This document shows positions 36,201-44,193 of a DNA stretch of 64,000 bases, one piece after another; position 1 is the stretch's first letter; each line of letters begins with the position of its first letter. This stretch comes from an uncultured Prevotellaceae bacterium. GTDB lineage: Bacteria; Bacteroidota; Bacteroidia; Bacteroidales; Muribaculaceae. Location of the stretch: assembly GCA_900318255.1 (NCBI GenBank), contig ONJX01000001.1, positions 62,001 to 126,000 of the forward strand, in the 5' to 3' direction. Position numbers and translations under genes: made by a program. A model generated the notes under the pieces. It ran no database searches. It had not been told where the DNA came from and was given only the letters and a program-made list of their open reading frames with translations.

Positions 36201-37063
36201 TTCATCCATAGCTTGGGCCTCCAAGGATACACAGCTTTGTGTAGAGCCTTTTTGAACTCTTCGCAACTCTGATAGCGGTCTTCTGGACTCTTTGCAGTAG
36301 CTTTGTCAACCACCTTTTGAACATTCTCTGAAATATATTTATAGAATGTTTTTATTCTAGGCAACGGTTCCTCAATAACTTTTTGATTTATCTCTTGCTC
36401 GGTCATCGTTGTCGTGTCATAGGGGGCATTTCCTGTCAACATCTGATGAAGCATGACTCCAAGAGAATAAATATCAGAACGGGCATCCAGTTCTTCTCCC
36501 CTCACTTGCTCGGGACTCATATAGGATGGTGTCCCCATCACTAATCCTTTGTTGGTATCTTGACCGTTACTGTTGATTATCTGTGCGATACCAAAGTCCA
36601 AAATCTTGGGCGTGCCGTCACTTGTGACAATGACATTGGCAGGTTTTAAGTCTCTATGCAGTATCCCCTTCTTATGCGCATATCCCACACCGTCAAGTAT
36701 GGGCTCAAACATTGGGCAAATTCTCTCTTCGACAATTAGTCCGTTCACATTTTTGATATAATCGTCAAGGCTTTTTCCATCGGCATACTCCATGATCAGA
36801 TAAATATTGCCTTGCGAGTCTATATGATAGTCATTAAACGAGACTATATTCTGATGATGTAGCTCGGCTAATCGCTCGGCCTCGCTTTTCAACATCTCTC
36901 GTGTGAAACTGTTCACCATGTTGGCGTTGATGACCTTTATCGCCACCTTTTGGTTCATTATATGCTTGTGCTCTGCAAGATATACAGTACCCATACCGCC
37001 TTGACCTATTAAGGATAATATGCGGTAGTTTAGCACTTCTTTACCTATTAGTTTATTGTCCAT
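33269..37063 (-). CDS. Receptor-type Ser/Thr kinase with large YD-like repeat ectodomain
   Basis: 1264 residues. The kinase domain spans about 12-270: G-loop GQGGMGTVYLAEH, Lys in VAIKVI, HRDLKPANV, DFG in LDFGIAQI, and MSPEQVRGEELDARSDIYSLG. A membrane segment lies at about 285-305 (WMKIAAAAVIALIIGAGLYIW). After it come about 18 tandem units of about 40-45 residues, each with YDxxGN and YxGxDGKP words, that resemble YD/RHS-type repeats and fill nearly 800 residues. A C-terminal region of about 90 residues differs. Other receptor kinases use PASTA or similar modules here; a YD-like repeat ectodomain is unusual. Last gene of the minus-strand phospho-signalling operon, 22 bases from the FHA gene. 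Ligand unknown. Confidence 0.85.
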   Translation of the reverse strand: MDNKLIGKEVLNYRILSLIGQGGMGTVYLAEHKHIMNQKVAIKVINANMVNSFTREMLKSEAERLAELHHQNIVSFNDYHIDSQGNIYLIMEYADGKSLDDYIKNVNGLIVEERICPMFEPILDGVGYAHKKGILHRDLKPANVIVTSDGTPKILDFGIAQIINSNGQDTNKGLVMGTPSYMSPEQVRGEELDARSDIYSLGVMLHQMLTGNAPYDTTTMTEQEINQKVIEEPLPRIKTFYKYISENVQKVVDKATAKSPEDRYQSCEEFKKALHKAVYPWRPKLWMKIAAAAVIALIIGAGLYIWDYNRIKTYYYKDYVEQWGIPQGIGKLSSSDHKHAQRSYKFVYQKRRLLRVSHVNSLDNLIDDGESERNERPIDQEFQYTESGKVSRVIVKDRSGKVMYVKSYNDKLNTMAFQYNDEHGTERVISNQTVGYGRLLENNTDDRGRISRWWLEYDENGYVTSLKYAALDNSPVGDNNGIYGRNYVRDEKGRVLETHYIGIDGKPQSTKWGLGIKKFYYDDDDNWVKSEYLTTDGKPAFDDIDGVAVYTLDYDKYGNVVYALHQASNGALMYPKKHGVAGVHNVYNEQGMLVKMECLDEDKKPMYVKDRGFAIQEFEYDENGYVRKVSFLDPDGKPTETSSGEASQTMKNDAHGNVLESWLYLSNGELCLNNDGYAGIKHEYDSVGNETKVVYYGKDRKPCETKDGYAGLTYEYNDFQLVTSVTYLGVDLKPVMNNYNISVVRYDYDKKGNNTQIGFYETDGKTLCLNNMGFAGWNDYYDENANHIERCFFDTKKLPTMPSALHYAKVKYSYDENGNLQSEKYYNLENELTLVDGIAGTEYICDKRGNTLEERPIGIDGGLADNKLVSKYKYDEFDNMTEMSLFGNNGASLNSENVHRYEYAYNSRNQLIEERHYGTDGNLTMCDPENWAIQKNVYDDRGDMVKRFYYGTDNKPCKIDEGWSSATYEYDKFGNIVKQCFYGVNGMPTDPSDMVPVGIAKYDKWGNMIYLAAQDGNGHFIIRPGYDWAIQRMTYDKRDNRTSESFYDEDDKPTLSSDGYHKGVMKYDNLDRKIEECYYGTDSKAMLVNNYHKVVYKYADDTDNVIELALFGITGDAVDCEAGWHKMVVTYDDEGDVALTKKYYKANGTLMASQQWNGSDWDLVQRNFDWQERVREISSELPYTYGSDMYNLKAQSLKVTGSNSCELKFTIPYKSSQLGSEALRVLKEVVSQLTQAVDEELKHRPDVKGNLYDKNGRLIYSVKK

Positions 37064-37085
37064 AGTTTATTACATTAGTTTATTG

Positions 37086-37565
37086 TTAATACATATACAT
37101 TAAGATTGAAATTAGGTTTATGGCAAAAGAGACCCATGCTATCACATTAGCCTGTGAGGCTTTGCGAGGATAATCGTCTTGCCACACAAAATACATTATC
37201 CATCCAGTAATCGGAATAATAAAAGCCAAGATTGCCCAGCCCACTTCTATGCTCTGTTGTGAAGCATAAACTTGATAGCCGGTATCATTATCTAATGGCC
37301 TTACCCCTTTAAGTGGCAACAATGAATAAATCTGCTGCCATGGCAAAGGAACTTTTCCTGCAAGCAAGATTTCTGTTCCTGGTGCAACCGTCACCTTTTG
37401 CCCATTCAAGATGCGGCCACCTATAACCGAGCCGTTCTTGCCCACATCCTCATAGACATAATGCCCCCCGACAATGCTAACACGAGCATGCTCTCTGCTC
37501 ACTTTATCATGCGATATTATTATATCGCAGTGGCTACCGCGACCTATTGTTATCACTGATTTCAT
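37086..37565 (-). CDS. FHA-domain membrane protein
   Basis: 159 residues from the ATG at 37565, which overlaps the TGA of the upstream kinase gene as ATGA; the longer frame to 37634 is rejected because of this. An FHA domain covers about 1-80 (MKSVITIGRGSHCDIII, then VSREHARV and GKNGSVIGGRIL), which binds phosphothreonine peptides. Two hydrophobic segments (about 108-130 and 140-158, with a DYPRKASQAN loop between) anchor it in the membrane. Probably a phosphothreonine reader docked next to the kinases of the same operon. Confidence 0.8.
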   Translation of the reverse strand: MKSVITIGRGSHCDIIISHDKVSREHARVSIVGGHYVYEDVGKNGSVIGGRILNGQKVTVAPGTEILLAGKVPLPWQQIYSLLPLKGVRPLDNDTGYQVYASQQSIEVGWAILAFIIPITGWIMYFVWQDDYPRKASQANVIAWVSFAINLISILMYMY

Positions 37566-38812
37566 AAAAATGATTTTATTAATGCTATTAAAGGCAAGAT
37601 AATACTGAAAACAAAAAATACTTTTTCCAAGCACCCTTTGCGCTGGGACATTAAAGGCGTGGGAATAGGTTTAGGCAAGTCTGGGTTCCAGCCTTTTTGC
37701 CTTAACTTCACCACCACATCATCCCAGTCGAGGGGGCACTCGCTTCGGGCCGCCAAGAGCACCTCTGGTAGAAAGGATGTGCCATTGTAATCAATCTCCA
37801 TTGATGTTTTTTTTAGCGGACGACCATCAACACCAGTGCCATTGAGAGAGTCATCAGTTAGTTCTATCGTGTATTTCTTAGCGCCGCCTGTTAGCGGACG
37901 TTCAAGCCCACTGATAACAAGATGATGCCGACTAACATATTGACTCGATATTATGATATCATTGTCACTAGAGCTGCCCACGCTTATCTTTGGTACTGAA
38001 TTGCCACATGCCACTTCGAGAGCTTCCTTAAAACTCAAGGCACTCTGGTAGCGACGCATCATGTTCTTATCCACCGACTTTAAGAACACATTATCTATTG
38101 CCGGCGGTATGCTAGCTACCAATTGTGATGGTAGAAGCATCTCCCCTTTCAGGATATTTGCTACCGTAGCATAGTCATTCGCACCTTTTTGAACAGCATG
38201 TTTCCCGGTCAGCAAAAAGAAAAAGACACACCCCAACGAATAGATGTCAGTGCGATGATCAATGTTATAACCGTTGGCCTGTTCGGGACTCATGTAACCG
38301 TCGGTACCTATTACGCGCCCCACGGTCTTTCCAGAGCTGCCCACACAGGCATCTTTAGCTATACCAAAATCTATTACACATATTTCTCCATTGGGGCGCA
38401 ACATGATATTAGAGGGCTTTATATCTCTGTGTATCCGTTGCCTGTTATGGACATATTGTATAGCATCCAAGATCATGGACATTAGCTCTACTGCTTCGTC
38501 CAAGCTGAATGGCCCTTTTGAAAAAACATGGTGCTCTAACGTCTCTCCTTCAACATATTCCATGGGAAGATACAAATTTCCTTCTGCATCACTAAAAGGA
38601 TCTCCCACGATGCGAACGATAGATGGGTAATTCATTTTCTTAAGCGTCTCTACTTCGGCCTTGAATAGCTCGCGGTATTCAGGGTAACAAGTTACCCTGT
38701 TGCTCATCTTTTTGATGGCAACTATATTACCTTTTGTGTCCTTAGCTTTATAGACACACCCCATGCCACCGTGCCCTAGCTCTTCGATTAAAGTATAAGG
38801 CATGGTTATCAC
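37562..38812 (-). CDS. Ser/Thr kinase fused to FHA domain, C-terminal membrane anchor
   Basis: 416 residues. Kinase motifs: GHGGMGCVYKAKD, IAIKKM-type Lys, IHRDIKPSNIM, VIDFGIAKD and GTDGYMSPEQANGY. After the kinase (end near 275) an FHA domain covers about 280-365 (ISVGSSSDNDIIIS, SRHHLVIS and SLNGTGVDG). One hydrophobic segment ends the protein (about 395-414). It begins with ATGA overlapping the phosphatase gene stop and ends with ATGA into the next FHA gene, so the operon is tightly coupled. Linked kinase and phospho-reader in one chain suggest self-tuned signalling. Confidence 0.85.
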   Translation of the reverse strand: MITMPYTLIEELGHGGMGCVYKAKDTKGNIVAIKKMSNRVTCYPEYRELFKAEVETLKKMNYPSIVRIVGDPFSDAEGNLYLPMEYVEGETLEHHVFSKGPFSLDEAVELMSMILDAIQYVHNRQRIHRDIKPSNIMLRPNGEICVIDFGIAKDACVGSSGKTVGRVIGTDGYMSPEQANGYNIDHRTDIYSLGCVFFFLLTGKHAVQKGANDYATVANILKGEMLLPSQLVASIPPAIDNVFLKSVDKNMMRRYQSALSFKEALEVACGNSVPKISVGSSSDNDIIISSQYVSRHHLVISGLERPLTGGAKKYTIELTDDSLNGTGVDGRPLKKTSMEIDYNGTSFLPEVLLAARSECPLDWDDVVVKLRQKGWNPDLPKPIPTPLMSQRKGCLEKVFFVFSIILPLIALIKSFL

Positions 38813-40539
38813 CCTCTTTTAACCCTAATTATAAACACTTTGTCTCCGGCATTAGCCAACGGGATGCGTATAACTGCTCCCTTTTCGGGCACAGCAGCAT
38901 TATTTACTTTTATCTTGCACGTGTGACCATCACAACTATACTCATACCACTCACCTTTCACTTCTCCTGCTTTTATAGCAAATGAAGTGTAGGCTTCGGT
39001 ATCTGTAGGACGTTTATCATCCGAGATAAGTTTTAATAAAGTCTCTCCCTCATTGCCCACTTTGAAGGTTGCCTCTAAAGACTCTTCAGGAGATATTGCC
39101 GTTGGCTCTTTTGCGCCAGATGGGGTTTCTGATGCACCTGCTTTGGGTTTTGGAGTTTCTCTTGCCTTCAATATTGGTCTAAAAAGAAAAGTAGAAAATG
39201 GGTTGTGTCTTCTGGGCGACTCATTTACTGCGGGCGGCACATCAGTGTGGGCTCCATTTGCCAAGTCACTGATTTTTTGGAGAGGCTCAACAGGAAATAC
39301 ATACACAAAAGTACTGTCTTTGTAACTGAATGTTAAAGAAATATCCTCACTCTCAAAGGTCTTGTCATTAAAAATAAAACTGCGGAGACCATTAATGCTA
39401 GAAATATTTGTAGCAAAATTGGAATCGGGCATAATCTTGACTTCACTCACTTTTATTGGCTTATTGATCACAATGGTGTCTATTCTGCCATTCTTGTCGG
39501 TAACATATACATGAGCGCCCAGGTCCTTAAAGTCCTTCAGCTCTATGGATGAGTGACCACGGGCATAGCGTATGGTATCGTTGAACTCAAGCACACTCAC
39601 GCCTTCTTGCTGTTTCATCTGTGCTACGTACAAGCTTTCTTTAATCACATTCTTTGACTTAAAGTGTTTCCACAGAGCATACCCACAAAGGCCTAGCAAT
39701 AGCATGCCCACCAGTGCAGGAATTCCATAACGCAATAGTTTCCCGTTGTTTGAGATAGCATTTGCACCACCACTTTGTGGTGTCACAGCAAACTCTACCA
39801 TCAGGCATGTAATATTGTCTAGACCACCATATTTGCGAGCTTTTTCAATGAGTGTATCTATTCGTTCTCGCTGGGTCATTCCCACCTGGTTGCTTGCTAT
39901 CTTTAGGATTTCCTTGTCACTGACCATGCCGCTAAGACCATCAGAACACAACATGAAAATATCTCCTGCCTCAGGATTGATGGGGTCATTCAACACAGTT
40001 GCCGGTTGCATGTTGTCAAGCCCGATGGCATTTAGTATTTCATTCTTGCGGGGATGATGCTCTGCCTGCTCTTTGGTGATTTCATGCGCATCCACCAGCA
40101 TCTGCACGTAGCTTTGGTCCTTCGTCAGCTGGGTAATAGTCTTGCTGCGTATCAAATAAATGCGGCTATCACCCACACATCCTATATAAACCTTGCCGTC
40201 TCTAACTATTAGCATAACACACGTGGCACCCATTCCACTGAGTTCGGGTTGCTCTTGCGTTCGTCTCAACAGTGCCGCATTTGCAGCGTTGCACGATTCC
40301 ACGATGGCATCTCTTGGATCATCAAAGTATTTTTGTTCCAAAAAATCCTTTATGGTATCTACGGCCAAATGGGAGGCTACTGCGCCTCCCACGTGACCGC
40401 CCATTCCATCACAGACCACAGCCACTAATCCATTACGGCATTCAAAGTGACCATACCAGTCTTCATTGGCTTTGCGCCGGCAACCCACATCGGTGTTGCC
40501 ATCAACATTACAATAGTAATATTTATTGTTTTGACTCAT
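38809..40539 (-). CDS. PP2C-type protein phosphatase with membrane segment and unknown ectodomain
   Basis: 576 residues. The PP2C core (1-240) shows DVGCRRKANEDWYG, VAVVCDGMGGHVGG, GDSRIYLIRS, LCSDGLSGMV and GGLDNITCLMV, with the acidic metal-binding residues of the family. A membrane segment lies at about 268-288 (YGIPALVGMLLLGLCGYALW). The remaining 285 residues are outside the membrane and include a beta-rich region and an acidic linker, then a domain ending in KVFIIRVKRG. This would remove phosphates placed by the two kinases of the operon. Starts 14 bases after the zinc-FHA gene. Confidence 0.88.
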   Translation of the reverse strand: MSQNNKYYYCNVDGNTDVGCRRKANEDWYGHFECRNGLVAVVCDGMGGHVGGAVASHLAVDTIKDFLEQKYFDDPRDAIVESCNAANAALLRRTQEQPELSGMGATCVMLIVRDGKVYIGCVGDSRIYLIRSKTITQLTKDQSYVQMLVDAHEITKEQAEHHPRKNEILNAIGLDNMQPATVLNDPINPEAGDIFMLCSDGLSGMVSDKEILKIASNQVGMTQRERIDTLIEKARKYGGLDNITCLMVEFAVTPQSGGANAISNNGKLLRYGIPALVGMLLLGLCGYALWKHFKSKNVIKESLYVAQMKQQEGVSVLEFNDTIRYARGHSSIELKDFKDLGAHVYVTDKNGRIDTIVINKPIKVSEVKIMPDSNFATNISSINGLRSFIFNDKTFESEDISLTFSYKDSTFVYVFPVEPLQKISDLANGAHTDVPPAVNESPRRHNPFSTFLFRPILKARETPKPKAGASETPSGAKEPTAISPEESLEATFKVGNEGETLLKLISDDKRPTDTEAYTSFAIKAGEVKGEWYEYSCDGHTCKIKVNNAAVPEKGAVIRIPLANAGDKVFIIRVKRG

Positions 40540-40553
40540 AACAACTAGAATGA

Positions 40554-41120
40554 TTAGAATTCAGGCACACCCAGGAACACCATCTTTGTGGCACCGAGCA
40601 CTATAATATCATTGGTATGAAGTTCTACCATTCCACGGGCGAACTTGCCGTTTATATACGTTCCGTTAGATGACTTCTGGTCTTCGGCCCACACTATGCC
40701 TTCGGCTTCAACATAGAGAATAAGCAGATGTTCCTTCGACATTTTGTCATCATTGCTGAAACTAATATCGGCCGTATTTGACCTTCCAACAATATTCCTG
40801 CCCTCATATATTTTATATACTTCTCCGGCAGGATTTGCGCTATATGAGATTAATACTCCCACCAATTTGCGACCTCCATCAGGATTTGACATCCCTGTTC
40901 CATTCAAATTGCGAATAACAGTGTGCCCTCCTCCAATATCCTCTTGATAAGGAGCGGTTGCATCGGTTTCGCCGCCGCCATCCCAACCTGTGGCTCGAGT
41001 GGACTGAGTGCTATCATCATTATTTACTCGGGTGTGACTGCTCTCGGGGCAGAACGGACAATTGTCACCATAGATACTTGAATCATACTGATGACCATTT
41101 GGACATTTTTTTGTTGGCAT
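40554..41120 (-). CDS. Zinc-ribbon FHA-domain protein
   Basis: 188 residues. The start CPNGHQYDSSIYGDNCPFC has the Cys pattern of a small zinc ribbon seen in FHA adaptor proteins. A linker with Thr/Ser and acidic residues (about 30-75; a likely phosphosite region) leads to an FHA domain (about 98-188: GRNIVGRSNTADISFS, SKEHLLIL and SSNGTYINGKF). Soluble. It lies 14 bases ahead of the phosphatase gene in the operon. Probably the phosphoprotein adaptor. Confidence 0.8.
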   Translation of the reverse strand: MPTKKCPNGHQYDSSIYGDNCPFCPESSHTRVNNDDSTQSTRATGWDGGGETDATAPYQEDIGGGHTVIRNLNGTGMSNPDGGRKLVGVLISYSANPAGEVYKIYEGRNIVGRSNTADISFSNDDKMSKEHLLILYVEAEGIVWAEDQKSSNGTYINGKFARGMVELHTNDIIVLGATKMVFLGVPEF

Positions 41121-41147
41121 AGTTAATTGGTTTTAATGTTTATATTT

Positions 41148-42641
41148 TTACTTGAGTAATTCTTGTATATATTTTGCTTTTACCGCCATGTTGAAACCCT
41201 GGACTCCAGTAACTCCTGTCAATCCAGCATGATGAATTCCTATGAGCTCTCCCTTGTTATTAAATATAGGTGAGCCACTAGCGCCACCTGCGGTCTCAGC
41301 ATCGTGACCAAACTCATAGTCTCCACGGTTTTGAGTTATCGTGCCACCATGCACTTGGTTCTTTAATTCTAGGTTGCTATTCATGGCTAAATCAGCCCCA
41401 TAGGGAAAACCTATTGTAAATACTTGGCGACCTTCGGTCATACTTTCTTCCGACAGGTCAGCATTATTAATATCTATAACTCTTTTAACCTGCGATGGTA
41501 GTGAACGTGTCTCTGTCTGAATAATTGCCACGTCTTTATTAATGTCATCGCCACCTTTTATTTCTCTCACCTCAATGGCATTTTTTTCACTAATTGGCAA
41601 GCCATCAGGGATAATGCACATTTTAACCACCTCACCTTGTATCTTCAAGTTGCTGCGGCTTAACGTAGGGTCAGCCACTAGTGCCATCACAGATAAAATC
41701 TTGTTCATGCCTATTTCTATATTTTTTGCGTCTTCTGTGAAGAGCCATGGGCGAGTGATATGCAAATTGGTGGCAAGTTTTCCATCTTCACTAATGAAAA
41801 ATGCTGTTCCTTGTCCCACATCTGTTCCGCTTTTTAAATCTCCGTCTTCTAAACACACATATTCTGATTGTCCTAAGTCAAACTGATGGCACAATGCAGC
41901 GGTAATGTCTTTATCATCTACAATCACCTTGTAGCCATATTCTACGTAAACCCAACACACGGCACTGTGATATTCTTTATATATCTTTTCCTGACTCCAT
42001 GTGCGATTTTTGTTCCATAACCAGTAACCTCCTATTCCAATGGCTGCTACGAGGAGCACCGCCGCCACCGAAGTGATTATCTTTTTCATATTCACTGTCT
42101 TGGCAGGTTTAGCGCCGGTCTTAAAAATGCTCTCCCACTCCAGTGGATAGTTTCTTGTGATGGTCACTTTGTCGCCTGGCTGTAGTACCTTGCTGGTGAT
42201 TTTCACACCATTGACATAGGTCCCATTAGTTGAACCACAGTCTTCAATAACAACATCTCCTGTTGCTGTCTTATAAATGACAGCATGGTCACGCGACACA
42301 TCATCTTGAGAAAAATGGATTTGACTTGTTGAACTCTTTCCTATAGTCCTTCTGTCAATACCAGGCAGTTTTTTCGATACTTTTGTCTCACTCATCCTGG
42401 CAAGAATTCCACCTAGCGAGGTGGTTTCTGAACCAAACCTGATGCGATCACTTACTGTAACTACTACTTCCCCATTTATCCTTTTGTCATTGACAAAAGT
42501 ACCATTCAATGAGTTCAAATCTCTAAGTTTTCCACGATTTCCACCAGTCTCAAGTTCTAAAATAGCATGAGTTCCTGACACAGTGCTATTGCTAAAAACA
42601 CAATCATTGCTTCGCGAACGGCCAATCTTGATGATCTTCAT
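41148..42641 (-). CDS. Double-FHA membrane protein with trypsin-like protease domain
   Basis: About 497 residues from ATG 42641 (MKIIKIGRSRSNDC); an ATG 33 bases upstream would add 11 residues and cannot be excluded. Two FHA domains are in tandem (about 1-75 with SGTHAILEL and NSLNGTFVND; about 89-155 with SRDHAVIYK and STNGTYVNG). One membrane segment (about 183-205) follows. The outer part is a trypsin/HtrA-like serine protease: His in TNLHITRPW, Asp in NKDVAIIQT and Ser in GGASGSPIFNNKG. Phosphopeptide reading inside and proteolysis outside in one chain is rare. First gene of the phospho-signalling operon. Confidence 0.85.
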   Translation of the reverse strand: MKIIKIGRSRSNDCVFSNSTVSGTHAILELETGGNRGKLRDLNSLNGTFVNDKRINGEVVVTVSDRIRFGSETTSLGGILARMSETKVSKKLPGIDRRTIGKSSTSQIHFSQDDVSRDHAVIYKTATGDVVIEDCGSTNGTYVNGVKITSKVLQPGDKVTITRNYPLEWESIFKTGAKPAKTVNMKKIITSVAAVLLVAAIGIGGYWLWNKNRTWSQEKIYKEYHSAVCWVYVEYGYKVIVDDKDITAALCHQFDLGQSEYVCLEDGDLKSGTDVGQGTAFFISEDGKLATNLHITRPWLFTEDAKNIEIGMNKILSVMALVADPTLSRSNLKIQGEVVKMCIIPDGLPISEKNAIEVREIKGGDDINKDVAIIQTETRSLPSQVKRVIDINNADLSEESMTEGRQVFTIGFPYGADLAMNSNLELKNQVHGGTITQNRGDYEFGHDAETAGGASGSPIFNNKGELIGIHHAGLTGVTGVQGFNMAVKAKYIQELLK

Positions 42642-42699
42642 GTTTACATAATAACATTCGGAGGCTCCATCCAAATTTTTAATATTATGTTTTTAACAC

Positions 42700-43098
42700 A
42701 AACATATAAATATAGAACGTGGAGCCAAGTCTGTTGCTCAGTTCCACTTCTTGAAGGCTCTCGCATTGCCCCTGATTGTCGGAATGAGCAACGCTGAAAG
42801 CCCCACGTCGATGATGTATTATCACCCTTCTTAACATAGCCGTTACACAAGCTATGAAGTACACGAAGGATAACAACTACCCCCAAAGGGGCGTTCCCGT
42901 TGCTTTGTTTTTGACAATCAGATTTGAATTTGCGAGATTCTCAAGAAGTCAAAACCAAAGCGTTCAGAAAACGCCTATGTTTATATGTCTTTTCCCACCC
43001 TCTGCCTCTGTAAGCCGAAAATGTGGCAACAGTGCTTCGACGTGGGCTACCAGTGAAAAATGAGTTTAAAAGCAACACTTCCTTACTCAATTACTTCA
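42700..43098 (-). ncRNA. Structured RNA or long leader, identity unknown
   Basis: Between the phospho-signalling operon and tRNA-Tyr lies a 600-base gap with rich pairing. GTTGCTCA (in 42736-42743 area) pairs with TGAGCAAC near 42785-42792, enclosed by ACGTGG and CCCACGT. Other stems are TTATC-CCTTC with GAAGG-ATAA around ACATAGC-GCTATG, CCCC-AAA-GGGG, and near the 5' end CCCAC with GTGGG. A good minus-strand promoter precedes it (43102-43132). I checked for tmRNA, RNase P and SRP signature words and found none. It may be a separate RNA or the leader of the operon starting at 42641. The frames read through it are not supported as protein. Confidence 0.5.
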
Positions 43099-43101
43099 CC
43101 A

Positions 43102-43132
43102 TGCAAAGATATAATTTTTTTTCTAAAAAAAC
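43102..43132 (-). promoter_or_regulatory. Minus-strand promoter of the structured RNA
   Basis: Read on the minus strand, TTG, about 20 bases, then TATCTTTG: the revcomp of CAAAGATA near 43102-43109. The start would be near 43095. Confidence 0.6.
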
Positions 43133-43193
43133 AAAAAAAATGAAACATAAAATATAAAATTCATTCGCTTTAATAATAATTGTGATGAAAATT

Positions 43194-43223
43194 TTGTGGA
43201 ATGGGAAAAAATGCTTAACTTTG
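43194..43223 (+). promoter_or_regulatory. Promoter of tRNA-Tyr
   Basis: TTG at 43194-43196, a 19-base spacer, TAACTTTG at 43216-43223; an exact consensus, 19 bases before the tRNA. Confidence 0.8.
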
Positions 43224-43242
43224 CAGTCGCATTTGGGAAAAT

Positions 43243-43325
43243 GGGTAGATTCCAGAGTGGCCAAATGGGGCAGACTGTAAATCTGCTGCGTCATCGCTTC
43301 GGTGGTTCGAATCCATCTCTACCCA
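43243..43325 (+). tRNA. tRNA-Tyr (GTA)
   Basis: Acceptor GGGTAGA (43243-43249) pairs with TCTACCC (43318-43324) and A is the discriminator. The anticodon loop CTGTAAA gives GTA, Tyr. A long variable arm (GCGTCATCGC region) is expected for a class II tRNA, and GGTTCGAATCC is the T arm. The 3' CA follows partially and no full CCA is encoded. Confidence 0.95.
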
Positions 43326-43334
43326 CATTTAATC

Positions 43335-43375
43335 GAAAATCCTCGGCCTGTGTGCGCACAGACCGAGGATTTTTT
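43335..43375 (+). terminator. Terminator after tRNA-Tyr
   Basis: AATCCTCGG-CCTGTG pairs with CACAG-CCGAGGATT, followed by a T-run. Confidence 0.85.
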
Positions 43376-43484
43376 AGTTTAAGGATGCTCTATAAATTGC
43401 TTGAGTCATCTCAACAAGGGTTACTCAGAAGTCAGCCTCTGGCTGAAATCTACATCATCAAAACTAAGCCCCATTTTTTTACAA

Positions 43485-43591
43485 GCTGACGAGGTACAAG
43501 CTGACGAGGCAATAGCAGCTGTCGCACTTGGCGGACAAGGCGTGCCTTGTCCCTACTTAACACTTAACATTTCACACTTAACACTTAATGT
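43485..43591. repeat. Composite palindromic repeat, copy D with array remnant
   Basis: ACAAGCTGACGAGG words (from 43485) and GGCAATAG lead to GGACAAGGCGTGCCTTGTCC (43533-43552), then CTACTTAACACTTAAC and more TTAACACTTA words up to 43591, ending beside the stop of the membrane protein on the minus strand. Confidence 0.8.
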
Positions 43592-44173
43592 TTAATGATT
43601 TTCTTCGGCATCTTCTATCTGCTCGATGATATTGCGGTAGTGCCGTTGAGTCTTGAAGTGGACAGCCAGCCCCACCAGCACTCCCGTCACAGTGCAGATG
43701 ATGAAGAACGGCATGAAGAATTTAAAGTCATCGGCGCCTAACTTCTGCGCCATTTCCCATCCTACCCAGGCAGCCCATGCCGTTGCCATGGGGGTACCTA
43801 TCCATAGCCAGCCAGCGTCGCGCCGCTTGGCGGCTGCCACGCGCCGCATGGTGTCGTGCAGGTTGCCCTCGGCCAGCAGCGGGTCGCGCAGCGCTCGCCC
43901 GTTGAAGTAACAGAATGCCACCACCATGAGCATCATCACGCTACATGCTATCCACAGTGCTACCGACAACCCATTGAGCATCACGAAGGCCCAGTACCCG
44001 TAAGGTATCATCGCCAGAGCTATGATAGAGATGACGAGATACCGCTTGTTGATGGTGCTCGCGCCATTGCTGATGGCTCGGCGGATGATGCGGTCGTCAA
44101 CTATCGTCTGTTTCTCGAGTTTATCTTTTAGTATCGCCATCTGCTGGCGCATTTCGTCAAGTTCGTAGTCCAT
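43592..44173 (-). CDS. Membrane protein, partner of ECF sigma gene
   Basis: 193 residues with an N-terminal cytoplasmic helix (YELDEMRQQMAILKDKLEKQ), then four hydrophobic segments (about 45-62, 67-90, 123-140 and 150-170) and a short His/Glu tail. Co-directional with the ECF sigma gene and about 20 bases after it, so it may be an anti-sigma-like or sensor component, though its sequence does not match a known anti-sigma family that I can name. Stop lies beside composite repeat copy D. Confidence 0.65.
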   Translation of the reverse strand: MDYELDEMRQQMAILKDKLEKQTIVDDRIIRRAISNGASTINKRYLVISIIALAMIPYGYWAFVMLNGLSVALWIACSVMMLMVVAFCYFNGRALRDPLLAEGNLHDTMRRVAAAKRRDAGWLWIGTPMATAWAAWVGWEMAQKLGADDFKFFMPFFIICTVTGVLVGLAVHFKTQRHYRNIIEQIEDAEENH

Positions 44174-44193
44174 AATTTGAGAGTTTTCTTTTT

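Noticed and set aside
42644..42886. 80-codon minus-strand frame
   Set aside because: Overlaps the structured RNA or leader; the product looks like noise.
43196..43489. 97-codon plus-strand frame
   Set aside because: Reads straight through tRNA-Tyr and its terminator.
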